A stretch of 43,522 bases of DNA, taken from positions 1-43,522 of the forward strand of contig JAQXLA010000009.1 of the NCBI GenBank assembly GCA_029011315.1. The letters run 5' to 3'. This document shows positions 35,175 through 43,461 of this stretch, piece after piece; position 1 is the first letter of the stretch; each line of letters starts with the position of its first letter. Under the pieces are notes generated by a model. The model worked only from the letters and a program-made list of their open reading frames with translations. It did not search any database and was not told the DNA's origin. Origin of the DNA: Desulfovibrionaceae bacterium (lineage in GTDB: Bacteria; Desulfobacterota; Desulfovibrionia; Desulfovibrionales; Desulfovibrionaceae). The translations under genes and the position numbers were made by a program.

Positions 35175-36242
35175 ATGGCGTATTCGAGAATTTGGACAAT
35201 ATTGGTGTCTCTGAGCGCCTGTGTTTTCTGTTATTGTGCTTCGGCATATACGGCTCCGGATGCGGAGTATGCGCGGCTTCGGAAAAGTTTTGCAAAAGCT
35301 GTTGCCAGTCAGGGACAGAGTGAAAGTGAAGATGTCGAGTCAATGCAAGGCTATGCGAAGAGCTTTTTTGAAATGGCGCGGCGGAATCCGGCATGGGGCA
35401 AGGCTCCGGCTGCCCTGTATCGTTCCGGTCTGGCTTTAGAGCATGCGGCAAAATTGTCAGGAGAGCGATTTCTTGCCGTTCAGGCGGTGGAACGGTTCGA
35501 TCAGCTTGTCCGTCAATATCCGGTTCAAGTGCTGGCCGATGATGCATTGTTTCATGCGGCTTCCATTGTGTTGGAGCTGCTCGGGAATCGTTCCGAGGCA
35601 GAAGAACGGCTGAAACGACTGTGTGCGGACTATCCAAGAGGTGATATGGCTCCGAGAGCCATGGAACTGCTGAATCAGCTCTTGAGGGAAAAAGAGGCCG
35701 GTCAGCAGCCTCCAGAGGAGCAAAAAGCAGAAGATCCGCAAAATTTTGCGGTGTCCGGCAGCTTTTCCGCCAGATTCAGAGGAGAAGTAGCGGACAGCGC
35801 AAAGGGAGAGATCAAGCAGCATCAGGAGATGTTGACTTCAGCGAATACTGAAGCTGCGCTGCTGCATGTCAGAAGCCGTTCCATCGGCAGGCAACTTTCC
35901 CGAATTGATTTTCAGTTCGGTACAGATGTCACGGTTTGGCGCATTGAATCCCTGTATGGCGACCGGAAAAGACAGCGGCCTCCTCGGCTTGTGCTGACGT
36001 TTCGCAATGTGGAGCCTCAGAAGGATTTCCCGGTGAAACAGCTCTTTCATGACGGTCTCCTGCAATGCGTCAGAGTCGATTTCGATGCGGAAGATGAAAC
36101 GCGCCTGATTGCTGATTTTTCCAATTTTTCCTCTTTTTCCGTAAAAAAAGGGAGAAAGCGAACGCCACTGGATTGTTTTTGTTTCTGCACAACATCGTCT
36201 TTTGTCCGGAGGACGTCGAATAGGAGAAAATCTGAGCTCTGA
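35175..36242 (+). CDS. Amidase-like protein without the catalytic domain (repeat + AMIN-like)
   Basis: 355 residues. Signal peptide about 1-25. Residues about 60-175 are helical repeats of the tetratricopeptide type (AKAPAALYRSGLALEHAA, RFDQLVRQYP). Residues about 235-320 look like an AMIN domain, used by periplasmic amidases to bind the envelope. As I recall, the gene at this place in related operons encodes an N-acetylmuramoyl-L-alanine amidase whose zinc amidase domain comes after AMIN. Here the frame ends soon after AMIN, with a basic Cys-rich tail from another reading sense. A run of seven A (36143-36149) may hold a one-base insertion; the other frame reads ERHWIVFVSAQ and stops at 36276, still without a catalytic domain. 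Confidence 0.6.
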   Translation: MAYSRIWTILVSLSACVFCYCASAYTAPDAEYARLRKSFAKAVASQGQSESEDVESMQGYAKSFFEMARRNPAWGKAPAALYRSGLALEHAAKLSGERFLAVQAVERFDQLVRQYPVQVLADDALFHAASIVLELLGNRSEAEERLKRLCADYPRGDMAPRAMELLNQLLREKEAGQQPPEEQKAEDPQNFAVSGSFSARFRGEVADSAKGEIKQHQEMLTSANTEAALLHVRSRSIGRQLSRIDFQFGTDVTVWRIESLYGDRKRQRPPRLVLTFRNVEPQKDFPVKQLFHDGLLQCVRVDFDAEDETRLIADFSNFSSFSVKKGRKRTPLDCFCFCTTSSFVRRTSNRRKSEL

Positions 36243-36335
36243 AGATTTTTTATCACGTAGGGAGCGGAGGCGTTAACTGTCGTTGTTCTTGCGCTTCTAC
36301 TTGCTTAAGAAACTGGGGATGTCCAGTCGCGTATC

Positions 36336-36364
36336 TTGACGGAAGGTCATCTCGGGGATATTGA
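36336..36364 (+). promoter_or_regulatory. Possible promoter before skp
   Basis: TTGACG (36336-36341), a 17-bp spacer and TATTGA (36359-36364) lie in the 173-base gap between the amidase-like gene and skp. It could start a separate skp-lpxD-fabZ-lpxA transcript. The rest of this gap shows no gene. Confidence 0.4.
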
Positions 36365-36415
36365 AAAAAAAGTTTATACATTGATTATTGCGCAGAGCGC
36401 AGGGGGAGTAAGCTA

Positions 36416-36991
36416 ATGATCAGAATGTGTTCTCTGGTACTCGCAGCTGTGCTGATGTTTGCCGGAACGTCCTTTTCCGCTGATGTAAAAATCGGTATTT
36501 TTAATTCGGAATCAGTTGTGATGGACAGCGATGCCGCGAAAGCAGCCAGAAAAAAAATGGAAAGTGATTTTGGTGCGGAAAAACGCCAGCTTGAGTCTCA
36601 GGGTAAGGACCTTCAGAAGCGGGCCGAACAGCTCAGTGCTCAGGCTTCCAGCCTGTCTGAGAAAGCCCGTGAAGAAAAAGCAAATGATTTCATGAAAGCC
36701 CGCCGTGCCTATGAGGAAAAAGCCAGGAATTTCGCTCGCAGAGTGGAAAATACCAATGCGCAGATCCGTCAAAGCATGGCTCAGCAAATTTATCAGGCCG
36801 CTGCCAATGTCGCGAAGCAAAAAGGACTTGACCTTGTGCTCGATGCCGTAGCCGGCGGAGTGATTTTCACTGTTCCTCAGATGGACATTCAAAAGGACAT
36901 GCTTGCTGAGGTCAATCGGATTTGGAAGGCGAATGGTAGTCGGTTTTCCACTTCCTCCACTGGAGGAGACAGTAAAAGCAAAAGAAAATAG
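36416..36991 (+). CDS. skp: Periplasmic chaperone Skp/OmpH
   Basis: 191 residues. Signal peptide 1-21 (cleaved after FSA). The mature part begins with the core strand [12 protein letters not shown] and continues as a long, charged coiled coil (about 45-125, many Lys, Glu, Gln, Ala), the tentacles of the Skp trimer, ending with the [13 protein letters not shown] strand. Holds unfolded outer-membrane proteins on the way to BamA. GGGGGAG lies before the ATG. lpxD starts eight bases after the stop. Confidence 0.93.
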   Translation: MIRMCSLVLAAVLMFAGTSFSADVKIGIFNSESVVMDSDAAKAARKKMESDFGAEKRQLESQGKDLQKRAEQLSAQASSLSEKAREEKANDFMKARRAYEEKARNFARRVENTNAQIRQSMAQQIYQAAANVAKQKGLDLVLDAVAGGVIFTVPQMDIQKDMLAEVNRIWKANGSRFSTSSTGGDSKSKRK

Positions 36992-36999
36992 GGTGCCTG

Positions 37000-38034
37000 A
37001 TGACACTTTTTGAACTTGCCGCGCGCCTCGGACTTGAGTGCCGGGGCGAAGATATTGAATTAAAAGGGATTGGCACGCTGGAGCATGCAGGTCCCTCTGA
37101 GCTTTCCTTTCTTGCGAATCCCAAATATGCCGAGTTTCTGCCCAAAACGCAGGCTGGAGCCGTAATCGTGCATCCAGAATATGCTGATAAGGTGCAGCGT
37201 GCGTTGATCAGTATGCAGCCGTATCAGGATTTCGGGCGTGCTTTGCAGCTTTTTGCGAAGAAAAAAGGCGTATTTCAGGGCGTTAGCCCGCTGGCTTTCA
37301 TTCATCCTGATGCGAAAATCGGCGAAAATGCAACGATCTATCCTTTTGCCTGCATCGAGTCCGGAGTCGTGATAGACGATAACGTCGTTATTTATTCCGG
37401 CTGCTATCTCGGCCCCGGTGTGCATGTCGGGAGCCGGTCTGTTCTTTATCCCAACGTTGTTTTGATGGATGATACGCACATCGATGAGGGTGTGATTATT
37501 CATGCCGGTGCCGTTCTTGGAGCTGACGGCTTCGGCTTTTCCAAAACGGAAGCCGGAATCGAAAAAATTCCTCAAACAGGTAATGTCCAGATCGGCCGAA
37601 ATGTGGAAATCGGTGCGAATACCGCTATTGACAGAGCCGTACTTGATTCCACAACCGTAGGAGACGGCACCAAAATCGACAATCTCGTGCAGCTTGGGCA
37701 TAACGTGCGAGTTGGGAAGAACACCTTCATTGTTTCTCAGGTGGGCATTTCCGGCTCGACGCATATCGGTGACGGATGTACGCTGGCAGGACAGGTCGGC
37801 GTTGCCGGACATCTGCATATCGGGAACAACGTTACGATCGGACCTCAGTCCGGCGTCGCCAAGGATATTGCCGATTCGTCAACTGTAGGCGGATCTCCAG
37901 CTGTTGATTACGCTACTTTTATGAAAACATTGGCGCTTATGCCGAAATATCCGGATATCTTTAAACGTCTTTCAAAACTTGAAAAGGCGCTTGCTGCTCT
38001 GGAAACAGAACAGAATGAAAGGGAAAAGGCATGA
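37000..38034 (+). CDS. lpxD: UDP-3-O-acylglucosamine N-acyltransferase
   Basis: Third step of lipid A synthesis, adding a hydroxyacyl chain at the 2-amino group; cytoplasmic trimer; 344 residues. The N-terminal uridine-binding domain (1-100) is followed by about 25 hexapeptide repeats (100-320) forming a left-handed beta-helix. The catalytic histidine is His234 in [11 protein letters not shown], and ADGFGF is at 175-180. The C-terminal helix (about 318-344) is intact. It overlaps fabZ by four bases (ATGA). Confidence 0.97.
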   Translation: MTLFELAARLGLECRGEDIELKGIGTLEHAGPSELSFLANPKYAEFLPKTQAGAVIVHPEYADKVQRALISMQPYQDFGRALQLFAKKKGVFQGVSPLAFIHPDAKIGENATIYPFACIESGVVIDDNVVIYSGCYLGPGVHVGSRSVLYPNVVLMDDTHIDEGVIIHAGAVLGADGFGFSKTEAGIEKIPQTGNVQIGRNVEIGANTAIDRAVLDSTTVGDGTKIDNLVQLGHNVRVGKNTFIVSQVGISGSTHIGDGCTLAGQVGVAGHLHIGNNVTIGPQSGVAKDIADSSTVGGSPAVDYATFMKTLALMPKYPDIFKRLSKLEKALAALETEQNEREKA

Positions 38035-38513
38035 CATCTGAAAATTCTTTGAAAACAACGCTGCCGATCAGCAGAATCCTGCAGCTTCTCCCCCACAGAT
38101 ATCCGTTTCTTCTGGTGGATCGTGTCGATAATATCATTGAGATGGATAAAATCTGGGCGCATAAGAATGTGACGTTTAATGAGCCTTTTTTTCTGGGACA
38201 TTTTCCCGGAGTTCCTGTTATGCCCGGGGTATTGATTGTTGAAGCCATGGCTCAGGCCGGAGGTATCCTGATTCTGCAAAGCCTGCTGAAAAATGCGGAA
38301 GAAGTTCAAGACAAGCTTTTTCTTTTTACCAGCATGGAACATGTGCGATTTCGCAGGCAGATTGTGCCGGGAGATCGGCTGGATCTTGAATGTCGCCTGA
38401 TTCGTCATCGTTTGAAATTATGGAAGATGGAAGGCAGGGCTTTTGTGGATGGAGAACTGGCTGCTGAAGCGGAATTGACGGCTGCCGTTCAGGAACGGGG
38501 CGAGATGCTGTGA
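38031..38513 (+). CDS. fabZ: 3-hydroxyacyl-ACP dehydratase
   Basis: Dehydrates 3-hydroxyacyl-ACP in fatty-acid synthesis; hot-dog fold; 160 residues. [14 protein letters not shown] at 19-32 and the active-site block [20 protein letters not shown], with His57 and Glu71. Translationally coupled to both neighbours: the ATG overlaps the lpxD stop, and its stop overlaps the lpxA GTG. Its place between lpxD and lpxA balances the supply of hydroxyacyl-ACP between lipid A and phospholipid. Confidence 0.97.
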   Translation: MTSENSLKTTLPISRILQLLPHRYPFLLVDRVDNIIEMDKIWAHKNVTFNEPFFLGHFPGVPVMPGVLIVEAMAQAGGILILQSLLKNAEEVQDKLFLFTSMEHVRFRRQIVPGDRLDLECRLIRHRLKLWKMEGRAFVDGELAAEAELTAAVQERGEML

Positions 38514-39313
38514 ACATCCATTCTACGGCAATCATCGGAGAAAATGTTTCTCTCGGCAAAGACGTCATAATCGGGCCATATGCCATTGTCGAGGATCATG
38601 TCGTTATCGGAGATCGATCCCGCATCGAGGCACATGCGGTGATTAAGTCCTTTACTCGCATGGGGAATGACAACCATGTGTTTTCTCATGCGCAGGTTGG
38701 AGGTGAGCCGCAGGATTTGAAGTTCGGGGGAGAAGAGTCCTGGCTTGAAATCGGCAGCAGAAACAGAATCCGCGAATTTTCCACGATGCACAGAGGCACA
38801 TCTGCGGGAGGCGGCGTTACGCGCATCGGCGACGATAATCTGTTCATGGCGTACACGCATGTGGGGCATGACTGTCTGCTTGGCAGCCATATTGTGATGT
38901 CGAACGCGGCTACCCTGGCCGGACATGTCACTGTTGGCGACTGGGCAATTTTGAGCGGCTTATGTGCTGTGCACCAATTTTCCCGCATTGGTAAACATGC
39001 ATTTGTCGGAGGCATTACGGGAGTGTCTCAGGATGTTCCCCCGTGGATGCTCGTTGCTGCCCTTTCTCGTGTACACGGTGCCGTACAGGGGCCGAATCTT
39101 GTCGGACTGCGCCGTGCCGGTGCGTCAAAAGAGCTGATTGCCGCGATGAAAAAAGCGTTTCAGCTTGTATGGCGCAGTGATATGCTCCGAAAGGACGCAC
39201 TTCAGGAATTGGAGACGCGATATCCGGATTTCCCGGAGATTTTTGAATTTACTGAGTTTATCAGAAATTCTGAACGCGGAATCTGTCCGTGTGAAAAAAA
39301 TTTGCAGAAATAG
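38510..39313 (+). CDS. lpxA: UDP-N-acetylglucosamine acyltransferase
   Basis: First step of lipid A synthesis; cytoplasmic trimer; 267 residues, starting at a GTG that overlaps the fabZ TGA. Hexapeptide repeats cover about 3-190 (IHSTAIIGENV, IGPYAIV), the catalytic His120 is in YTHVGHDCLLG, and the helical C-terminal domain has LRRAGASKELIAAMKKAF. It is the last gene of the operon; the lpxB/lpxI genes often found next are not here, and a tRNA gene follows. Confidence 0.97.
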   Translation: MNIHSTAIIGENVSLGKDVIIGPYAIVEDHVVIGDRSRIEAHAVIKSFTRMGNDNHVFSHAQVGGEPQDLKFGGEESWLEIGSRNRIREFSTMHRGTSAGGGVTRIGDDNLFMAYTHVGHDCLLGSHIVMSNAATLAGHVTVGDWAILSGLCAVHQFSRIGKHAFVGGITGVSQDVPPWMLVAALSRVHGAVQGPNLVGLRRAGASKELIAAMKKAFQLVWRSDMLRKDALQELETRYPDFPEIFEFTEFIRNSERGICPCEKNLQK

Positions 39314-39314
39314 C

Positions 39315-39343
39315 TTGACGCTTCACAGGTTTCCGTATACACA
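39315..39343 (+). promoter_or_regulatory. Promoter of the tRNA-Thr gene
   Basis: TTGACG (39315-39320) with TATACA at 15 bp or TACACA at 17 bp spacing. It begins two bases after the lpxA stop, about 30 bases before the tRNA. Confidence 0.55.
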
Positions 39344-39371
39344 CTGACTGTGTCCAAACGGATACGAATAT

Positions 39372-39447
<76 letters not shown>

Positions 39448-39459
39448 TAAGAATATGAT

Positions 39460-39487
39460 AAGCCTCCCAAAAGGGAGGCTTTTTTGT
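39460..39487 (+). terminator. Terminator after tRNA-Thr
   Basis: Stem AGCCTCCC / GGGAGGCT with an AAAA loop, followed by TTTTTGTTG, 13 bases after the tRNA end. Confidence 0.92.
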
Positions 39488-39552
39488 TGTGAAACACTGT
39501 GTTTGCTCAGAACGAAGTGAAAAGAGGATTCATGATCTGTTACGGAGATGGC

Positions 39553-40923
39553 ATGATTCGCTATAGCCTTATAAAAGGATGGTTGATTGTTTTGGGGATG
39601 GCATTTTCTATTCTTCAGGCGGCCTGTTCCGCTCAGGCTGAGAATATCGCCGAAAGTCATCGGAACGGATTCGAAACACCGGAAAGTTTGCAAGGCCTGC
39701 AGGAAGCTTTTTCTTCTCCTGAAAACAGAAATGGCAATCTAGAAGATCCGGGATACGATACGCCACAGAATATGAAGCTGACGACTGCAAAAGTCATGCG
39801 CAGCGTTCATATTCGTTCGCCTAAATCTGCGATTTTTCGTCCTGATGGCAGGGTCTTTTATGTCAATGCTCTGGAAGGTATGAAAACTTTGGTTTGCAGT
39901 GCCGATACGTTGGAGATCCTGAAAGTTATTGAACATCGTTTCGGCTTGGAAGATCAGCACCTTTTTTTCGAAAATGAAACGACGCTGTTCGATTATCAAT
40001 ATCAAGTCCCTGTTTCTCCGTCTCTGCGTAATTGCTTTGGTGGAAAGCCTGTGGAAAGCGCGTTTTCTCATGGAGGCCGCTATCTATGGGTGACGTATTA
40101 CCGTAGAGATTATGATTCTCGGGCTTCTTCTCCGTCTGCTGTGGCAATTATTGATACGCAGACGGAAAAGATTGTGCGTGTTATGCCAACCGGGCCCCTG
40201 GCAAAGATGCTGGTGCCGTCTCCTGACGGAAAAACAATGGCAATCATTCACTGGGGTGATAACAGCATTGGTCTCATTGATATTCAGGGTCAGGATCCTG
40301 CAGAATTTCATTATAAAAAGCTTTTAGTTTCCGGCTCTCGTCTGCAAATGAAAAACCTTCCTCCGAATAGAGATTCTTTTTGCGGCCAGTGTCTGCGCGG
40401 CGCGGCATTCACTCCGGACAGCCGCTATCTTTTTGTCGGGAAAATGCATGAAGGAGGCATTACGGCTTTTGACATGGAGAGCGGACGGAATATCGGAACC
40501 CTAATCAGTGTAGCGCACACGCCGAGACATATGGTCGTTTCGCCTGATGAAAACACGCTTTATGTCTCTTCCAATGCTTCCGGCATTGTCTCTGCGCTGA
40601 ATATTGGCAAGCTCATTCAAACGTTAGAGCGTTCCGAAGGTAAGACGACATCGGCATATCGGGGCAGAGAGCTGTTTGTCGGATCAGGTGCCAGAACCCT
40701 GGCGGTTTCTCCTGATGGCAAACGCCTGTACGTCAGCTGCAACCGGCAGTCGAAGATCGTGTGCGTTGATGTTGCATCGTGGAAAATTGCCGCTTCTGCA
40801 CCGGTTCCTCCCTATGCTGTCGGACTTGCGGTCAGTCCTTCTGAAAAACTGATCGTCGTGACATCTCAGGGAAGGCAGGGAAAAGGAGGCGATACGGTTA
40901 CTGTCTATCGCACGCCTTTTTAG
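39553..40923 (+). CDS. Beta-propeller (YncE/WD40-like) lipoprotein
   Basis: 456 residues from the ATG at 39553, chosen because GGAG lies five bases before it and a signal peptide with lipobox LQAAC follows directly; starts at 39532 and 39499 are also open. After a polar linker (about 30-75), repeated blades of the type SPDGKTMAIIHWGDNSIGLID, SPDENTLYVSSN and SPDGKRLYVSCNRQSKIVCVD mark a seven-bladed propeller like YncE. One CGQC pair lies mid-protein and could form a disulfide; it is not a heme motif. Ligand or partner unknown. It stands alone. Confidence 0.85.
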   Translation: MIRYSLIKGWLIVLGMAFSILQAACSAQAENIAESHRNGFETPESLQGLQEAFSSPENRNGNLEDPGYDTPQNMKLTTAKVMRSVHIRSPKSAIFRPDGRVFYVNALEGMKTLVCSADTLEILKVIEHRFGLEDQHLFFENETTLFDYQYQVPVSPSLRNCFGGKPVESAFSHGGRYLWVTYYRRDYDSRASSPSAVAIIDTQTEKIVRVMPTGPLAKMLVPSPDGKTMAIIHWGDNSIGLIDIQGQDPAEFHYKKLLVSGSRLQMKNLPPNRDSFCGQCLRGAAFTPDSRYLFVGKMHEGGITAFDMESGRNIGTLISVAHTPRHMVVSPDENTLYVSSNASGIVSALNIGKLIQTLERSEGKTTSAYRGRELFVGSGARTLAVSPDGKRLYVSCNRQSKIVCVDVASWKIAASAPVPPYAVGLAVSPSEKLIVVTSQGRQGKGGDTVTVYRTPF

Positions 40924-40967
40924 TACATCCTGAGAAAAATGTTATCCTGATTTGGTGTTGGAACAGG

Positions 40968-41642
40968 TCATGCAGAAACCACGGGAAGGAGTTTCTTCTG
41001 AAGAAGCCGGTGTTCCTGACGATTCATTTCCAAAATTTCGTCTTTAGACAGACCTGCGCCGACCGCAGCTGCAAGAAATAATTCCGCCGTTTCGATCGAC
41101 TGGTTCTTCAGTCTATTGCCGGATCCTATTGTGAGCGGAAAATGGAAGACTCGGGCGAGATTTGCCAGATGTCCGTTGGCAAGACAATGAGGATGTTCCA
41201 GACTCAGCTCCATGAATATCCGCTTTTCTGCCGCTAATGCTGCATCCTCCGGTGTTAAAAGGCCTGGGCAGGTAATGATATCGACACCTGCTTCAATCCA
41301 GGCAAGATTCATGCCCCTGTTTTTTCCCGAATAGTCTGCATTGATGCCTTCTCCCCGTCCAAGAATCAGCTCGGCTCCGAAATTTCGAACAGTAGCTGTT
41401 ATCTCTTCTGCCATAGCCGGAGGAATGCCGCACAGCTCCACTCCGATGAGGATATCCGGCCCCCAGCAAAGTGCGTATCGGCGCAAGACTGGAATCAGTT
41501 TTCTGAAATCTGGCAGATCGCAGGACCCGTCGGTACGGAGAATCAGTCCGATTCCCTGAAATCCGGATGCTCCAGATCTGCCAATGACCTCAGCAGGAAG
41601 ATCGTTGTCTGACAGCGAGATGATGCGATGAAAGTCAAACAT
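40968..41642 (-). CDS. PHP-fold protein with metal ligands lost
   Basis: 224 residues. The order of elements follows PHP-domain phosphoesterases (histidinol-phosphatase-like): the opening MFDFHRIISLSDNDL, GVELCGIPP, LILGRGEG, the ITCPGLLTPEDAALAAE block and FMELSLEHPHCLANGH. In active members these sites read D-HxH-S-SDG, ITDH, GVELxHxPP, VHGE, HPGL and DAHSP. Here HxH is HRI, ITDH is ILRT, VHGE is GRGE, HPG is CPG and the DAH site is GSGN, so nearly all the metal ligands are gone. It is probably a non-catalytic fold (inference). It follows miaB by 46 bases on the same strand. Confidence 0.75.
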   Translation of the reverse strand: MFDFHRIISLSDNDLPAEVIGRSGASGFQGIGLILRTDGSCDLPDFRKLIPVLRRYALCWGPDILIGVELCGIPPAMAEEITATVRNFGAELILGRGEGINADYSGKNRGMNLAWIEAGVDIITCPGLLTPEDAALAAEKRIFMELSLEHPHCLANGHLANLARVFHFPLTIGSGNRLKNQSIETAELFLAAAVGAGLSKDEILEMNRQEHRLLQKKLLPVVSA

Positions 41643-41688
41643 TGCCGATATTGCTCAACTCGTAAAAGATGCTGCTGAAGATCAGAAT

Positions 41689-43086
41689 TTATGCGTCGGC
41701 TCTGTCAGCAGGGACGGCGATCAAAGAATGCTTTTTGGCTTCCTGGATGTGTACCCGAATCAGCGATCCGGTTCTGCCAATATGCTGGGGCAGCGCAATA
41801 TTTACCACATCCCCCCAGGGATCCCGTCCCTTCCAGCTTTCCAACCTGGGATCGTCAGATTGCTTTCTGCTCAATCCCTCTAAAAGAAGTTCCGTTTCAA
41901 GACCTATTCGTCCCTGCAGCCAGCGATTCGACAGCTCTTCCTGAAGCTCCTGAAGTCGGGTGAGCCGTTCTCCTTGAATTTCGGGATCGATTTTGTCGGT
42001 CATTCTGCTCGCCGCCGTCCCGGGTCTGTCGGAATAGCAGAATGAAAAGCTGGACATGAAGCCAATTTCCCGCACAGCATCCAACGTTTCCTGAAATTGT
42101 TCTTCTGTTTCTCCGGGAAATCCGACGATTAAATCTGTGGACAGAGCCAAATCTGGTCGAGCTTTGCGCAGTTTTTCGATCAGATTTAGGAATGTTTGCA
42201 TTGTATAGCGGCGTCCCATGCGTTTGAGAATCGGATTCGATCCTGACTGCATGGGAAGGTGCAGCCTTGGACAAAGCGTGTCAGACAGCTCCGCAAAAAG
42301 TTCAATATCCTCATCTGTAAAATCTTTAGGATGCGGTGTTACATAGCGAAGCCGTACAGAAGGGGAGTGTCGGCGGCATTGTTGTGCTGTGAGGCGCAGC
42401 AGATCGGAAAAACTGTGATCGGATTCGCCCTGTGTCAGTCGATCCTTGCCGAAGGCATTCACATTTTGTCCAAGCAAAGTGATCTCTCGTACTCCTCGGC
42501 TCAGCAGATCTCTGCATTCCTGAATAATGTCTTGGGGATTGCGGGATTTTTGCCGTCCTCTGGTAAACGGCACAATGCAGTAAGTACAAAAATTGTCGCA
42601 TCCCTGCATGATGTTGACATAGGCAATTGGAGAAATTGGTATCTGTCCGTGAGGGCAGGAATCGAGGATTCGATTGGGACGTTCCAGATATTTTTTTTCA
42701 AAATGAGTAAAGCAGAAACGTTTTTCGGGAAAACGGAACAGTTCTTCAACAGCGTCAGGAATACGGGACATTCCGTCGGCACCGGCGACCAGACGCACTT
42801 GGGGAAAACGGGGAAAAAAGTTTTCTCCGATTTGCTGCGCAACGCATCCAGCTATTCCGACAAAAGCCCGAGGATTGTTTCGTGTCAGCCATTCAATTCG
42901 TTTGAGAGCTGTATAGACGCGCTGTTCCGGTTTGTCTCTTACGGAACATGTATTGAGAAGAATGAAATCCGCCAATTCAATGGGAGCTTCATGCATTCCA
43001 GATACCGTCAATGCACGATGAAGCCAGGCTGAATCATTGAGATTCATTTGGCATCCAAAAGTCAGGATATGAAATGTTCCTTGCAT
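41689..43086 (-). CDS. miaB: tRNA-2-methylthio-N6-dimethylallyladenosine synthase
   Basis: Radical-SAM methylthiotransferase acting on A37 of tRNAs that read UNN codons; 465 residues. The N-terminal auxiliary-cluster cysteines are Cys12, Cys47 and Cys81 (FGCQMN, LNTCSVR, AGCVAQ). The radical-SAM cluster CDNFCTYC uses Cys163, Cys167 and Cys170. A TRAM domain lies at the C-terminus (about 385-455). It reads MiaB-like rather than RimO because of FGCQMNLNDS. GAGAAAG precedes the ATG. The PHP-like gene follows in the same direction. Confidence 0.95.
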   Translation of the reverse strand: MQGTFHILTFGCQMNLNDSAWLHRALTVSGMHEAPIELADFILLNTCSVRDKPEQRVYTALKRIEWLTRNNPRAFVGIAGCVAQQIGENFFPRFPQVRLVAGADGMSRIPDAVEELFRFPEKRFCFTHFEKKYLERPNRILDSCPHGQIPISPIAYVNIMQGCDNFCTYCIVPFTRGRQKSRNPQDIIQECRDLLSRGVREITLLGQNVNAFGKDRLTQGESDHSFSDLLRLTAQQCRRHSPSVRLRYVTPHPKDFTDEDIELFAELSDTLCPRLHLPMQSGSNPILKRMGRRYTMQTFLNLIEKLRKARPDLALSTDLIVGFPGETEEQFQETLDAVREIGFMSSFSFCYSDRPGTAASRMTDKIDPEIQGERLTRLQELQEELSNRWLQGRIGLETELLLEGLSRKQSDDPRLESWKGRDPWGDVVNIALPQHIGRTGSLIRVHIQEAKKHSLIAVPADRADA

Positions 43087-43323
43087 ACAGCTTTCTCACA
43101 AGCAAAGTTTGATTTTGATAATGAATTTAGAAAAATTGAGTCGATAAAGGAGTTCTTTCTTTATTGGGGTACACTTTGAAACAGGAAGTTCAGAAAGGCA
43201 AGAGAAGAAGTGAAGAAAAAGCAGAAGAGGGCTTTGACAGGTGGGAGTGAGCAAGCGGGCAAGGCTTTTCGTCGTCTGCGGGAGGATGGTAAGGCAGCCG
43301 GATCGCAGGGTGTGAAAATTTTT
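43087..43323. other. Non-coding region between miaB and the rRNA promoters
   Basis: About 237 bases with no supported gene. It holds the 5' flank of miaB (minus strand) and an A+G-rich stretch from 43195. A short frame at 43210-43407 (65 codons from a GTG) runs through the promoter block and has no ribosome site. Confidence 0.6.
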
Positions 43324-43365
43324 TTGAAAAAAGTAGTTGACAGGCTGCTGGAAATCGTTCATAAG
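43324..43365 (+). promoter_or_regulatory. Upstream rRNA-type promoter (P1)
   Basis: An A-rich upstream tract TTGAAAAAA leads to TTGACA (43337-43342), then CATAAG (17-bp spacer) or ATAAGA (18 bp). It shares a 21-base block with P2 (two differences). Confidence 0.6.
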
Positions 43366-43419
43366 AGCCGAACGCCGAGAGCGAAAGGCCGTGAGGCTGG
43401 GAGCTGAAGCGAAAAAAAG

Positions 43420-43461
43420 TTGAAAAAACTTGTTGACAGGGTAGAGCGAAGGGGATATTGA
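43420..43461 (+). promoter_or_regulatory. Downstream rRNA-type promoter (P2)
   Basis: TTGAAAAAA tract, TTGACA (43433-43438), a 17-bp spacer and TATTGA (43456-43461). The repeated upstream tract looks like an UP element. Confidence 0.72.

Noticed and set aside
42259-43032. Plus-strand open frame of 257 codons
   Set aside because: Antisense to miaB, whose cluster cysteines are all intact.
43210-43407. Short basic protein of 65 codons starting with GTG
   Set aside because: It runs through the P1 promoter block, has no Shine-Dalgarno site and looks like a chance frame in A+G-rich DNA.
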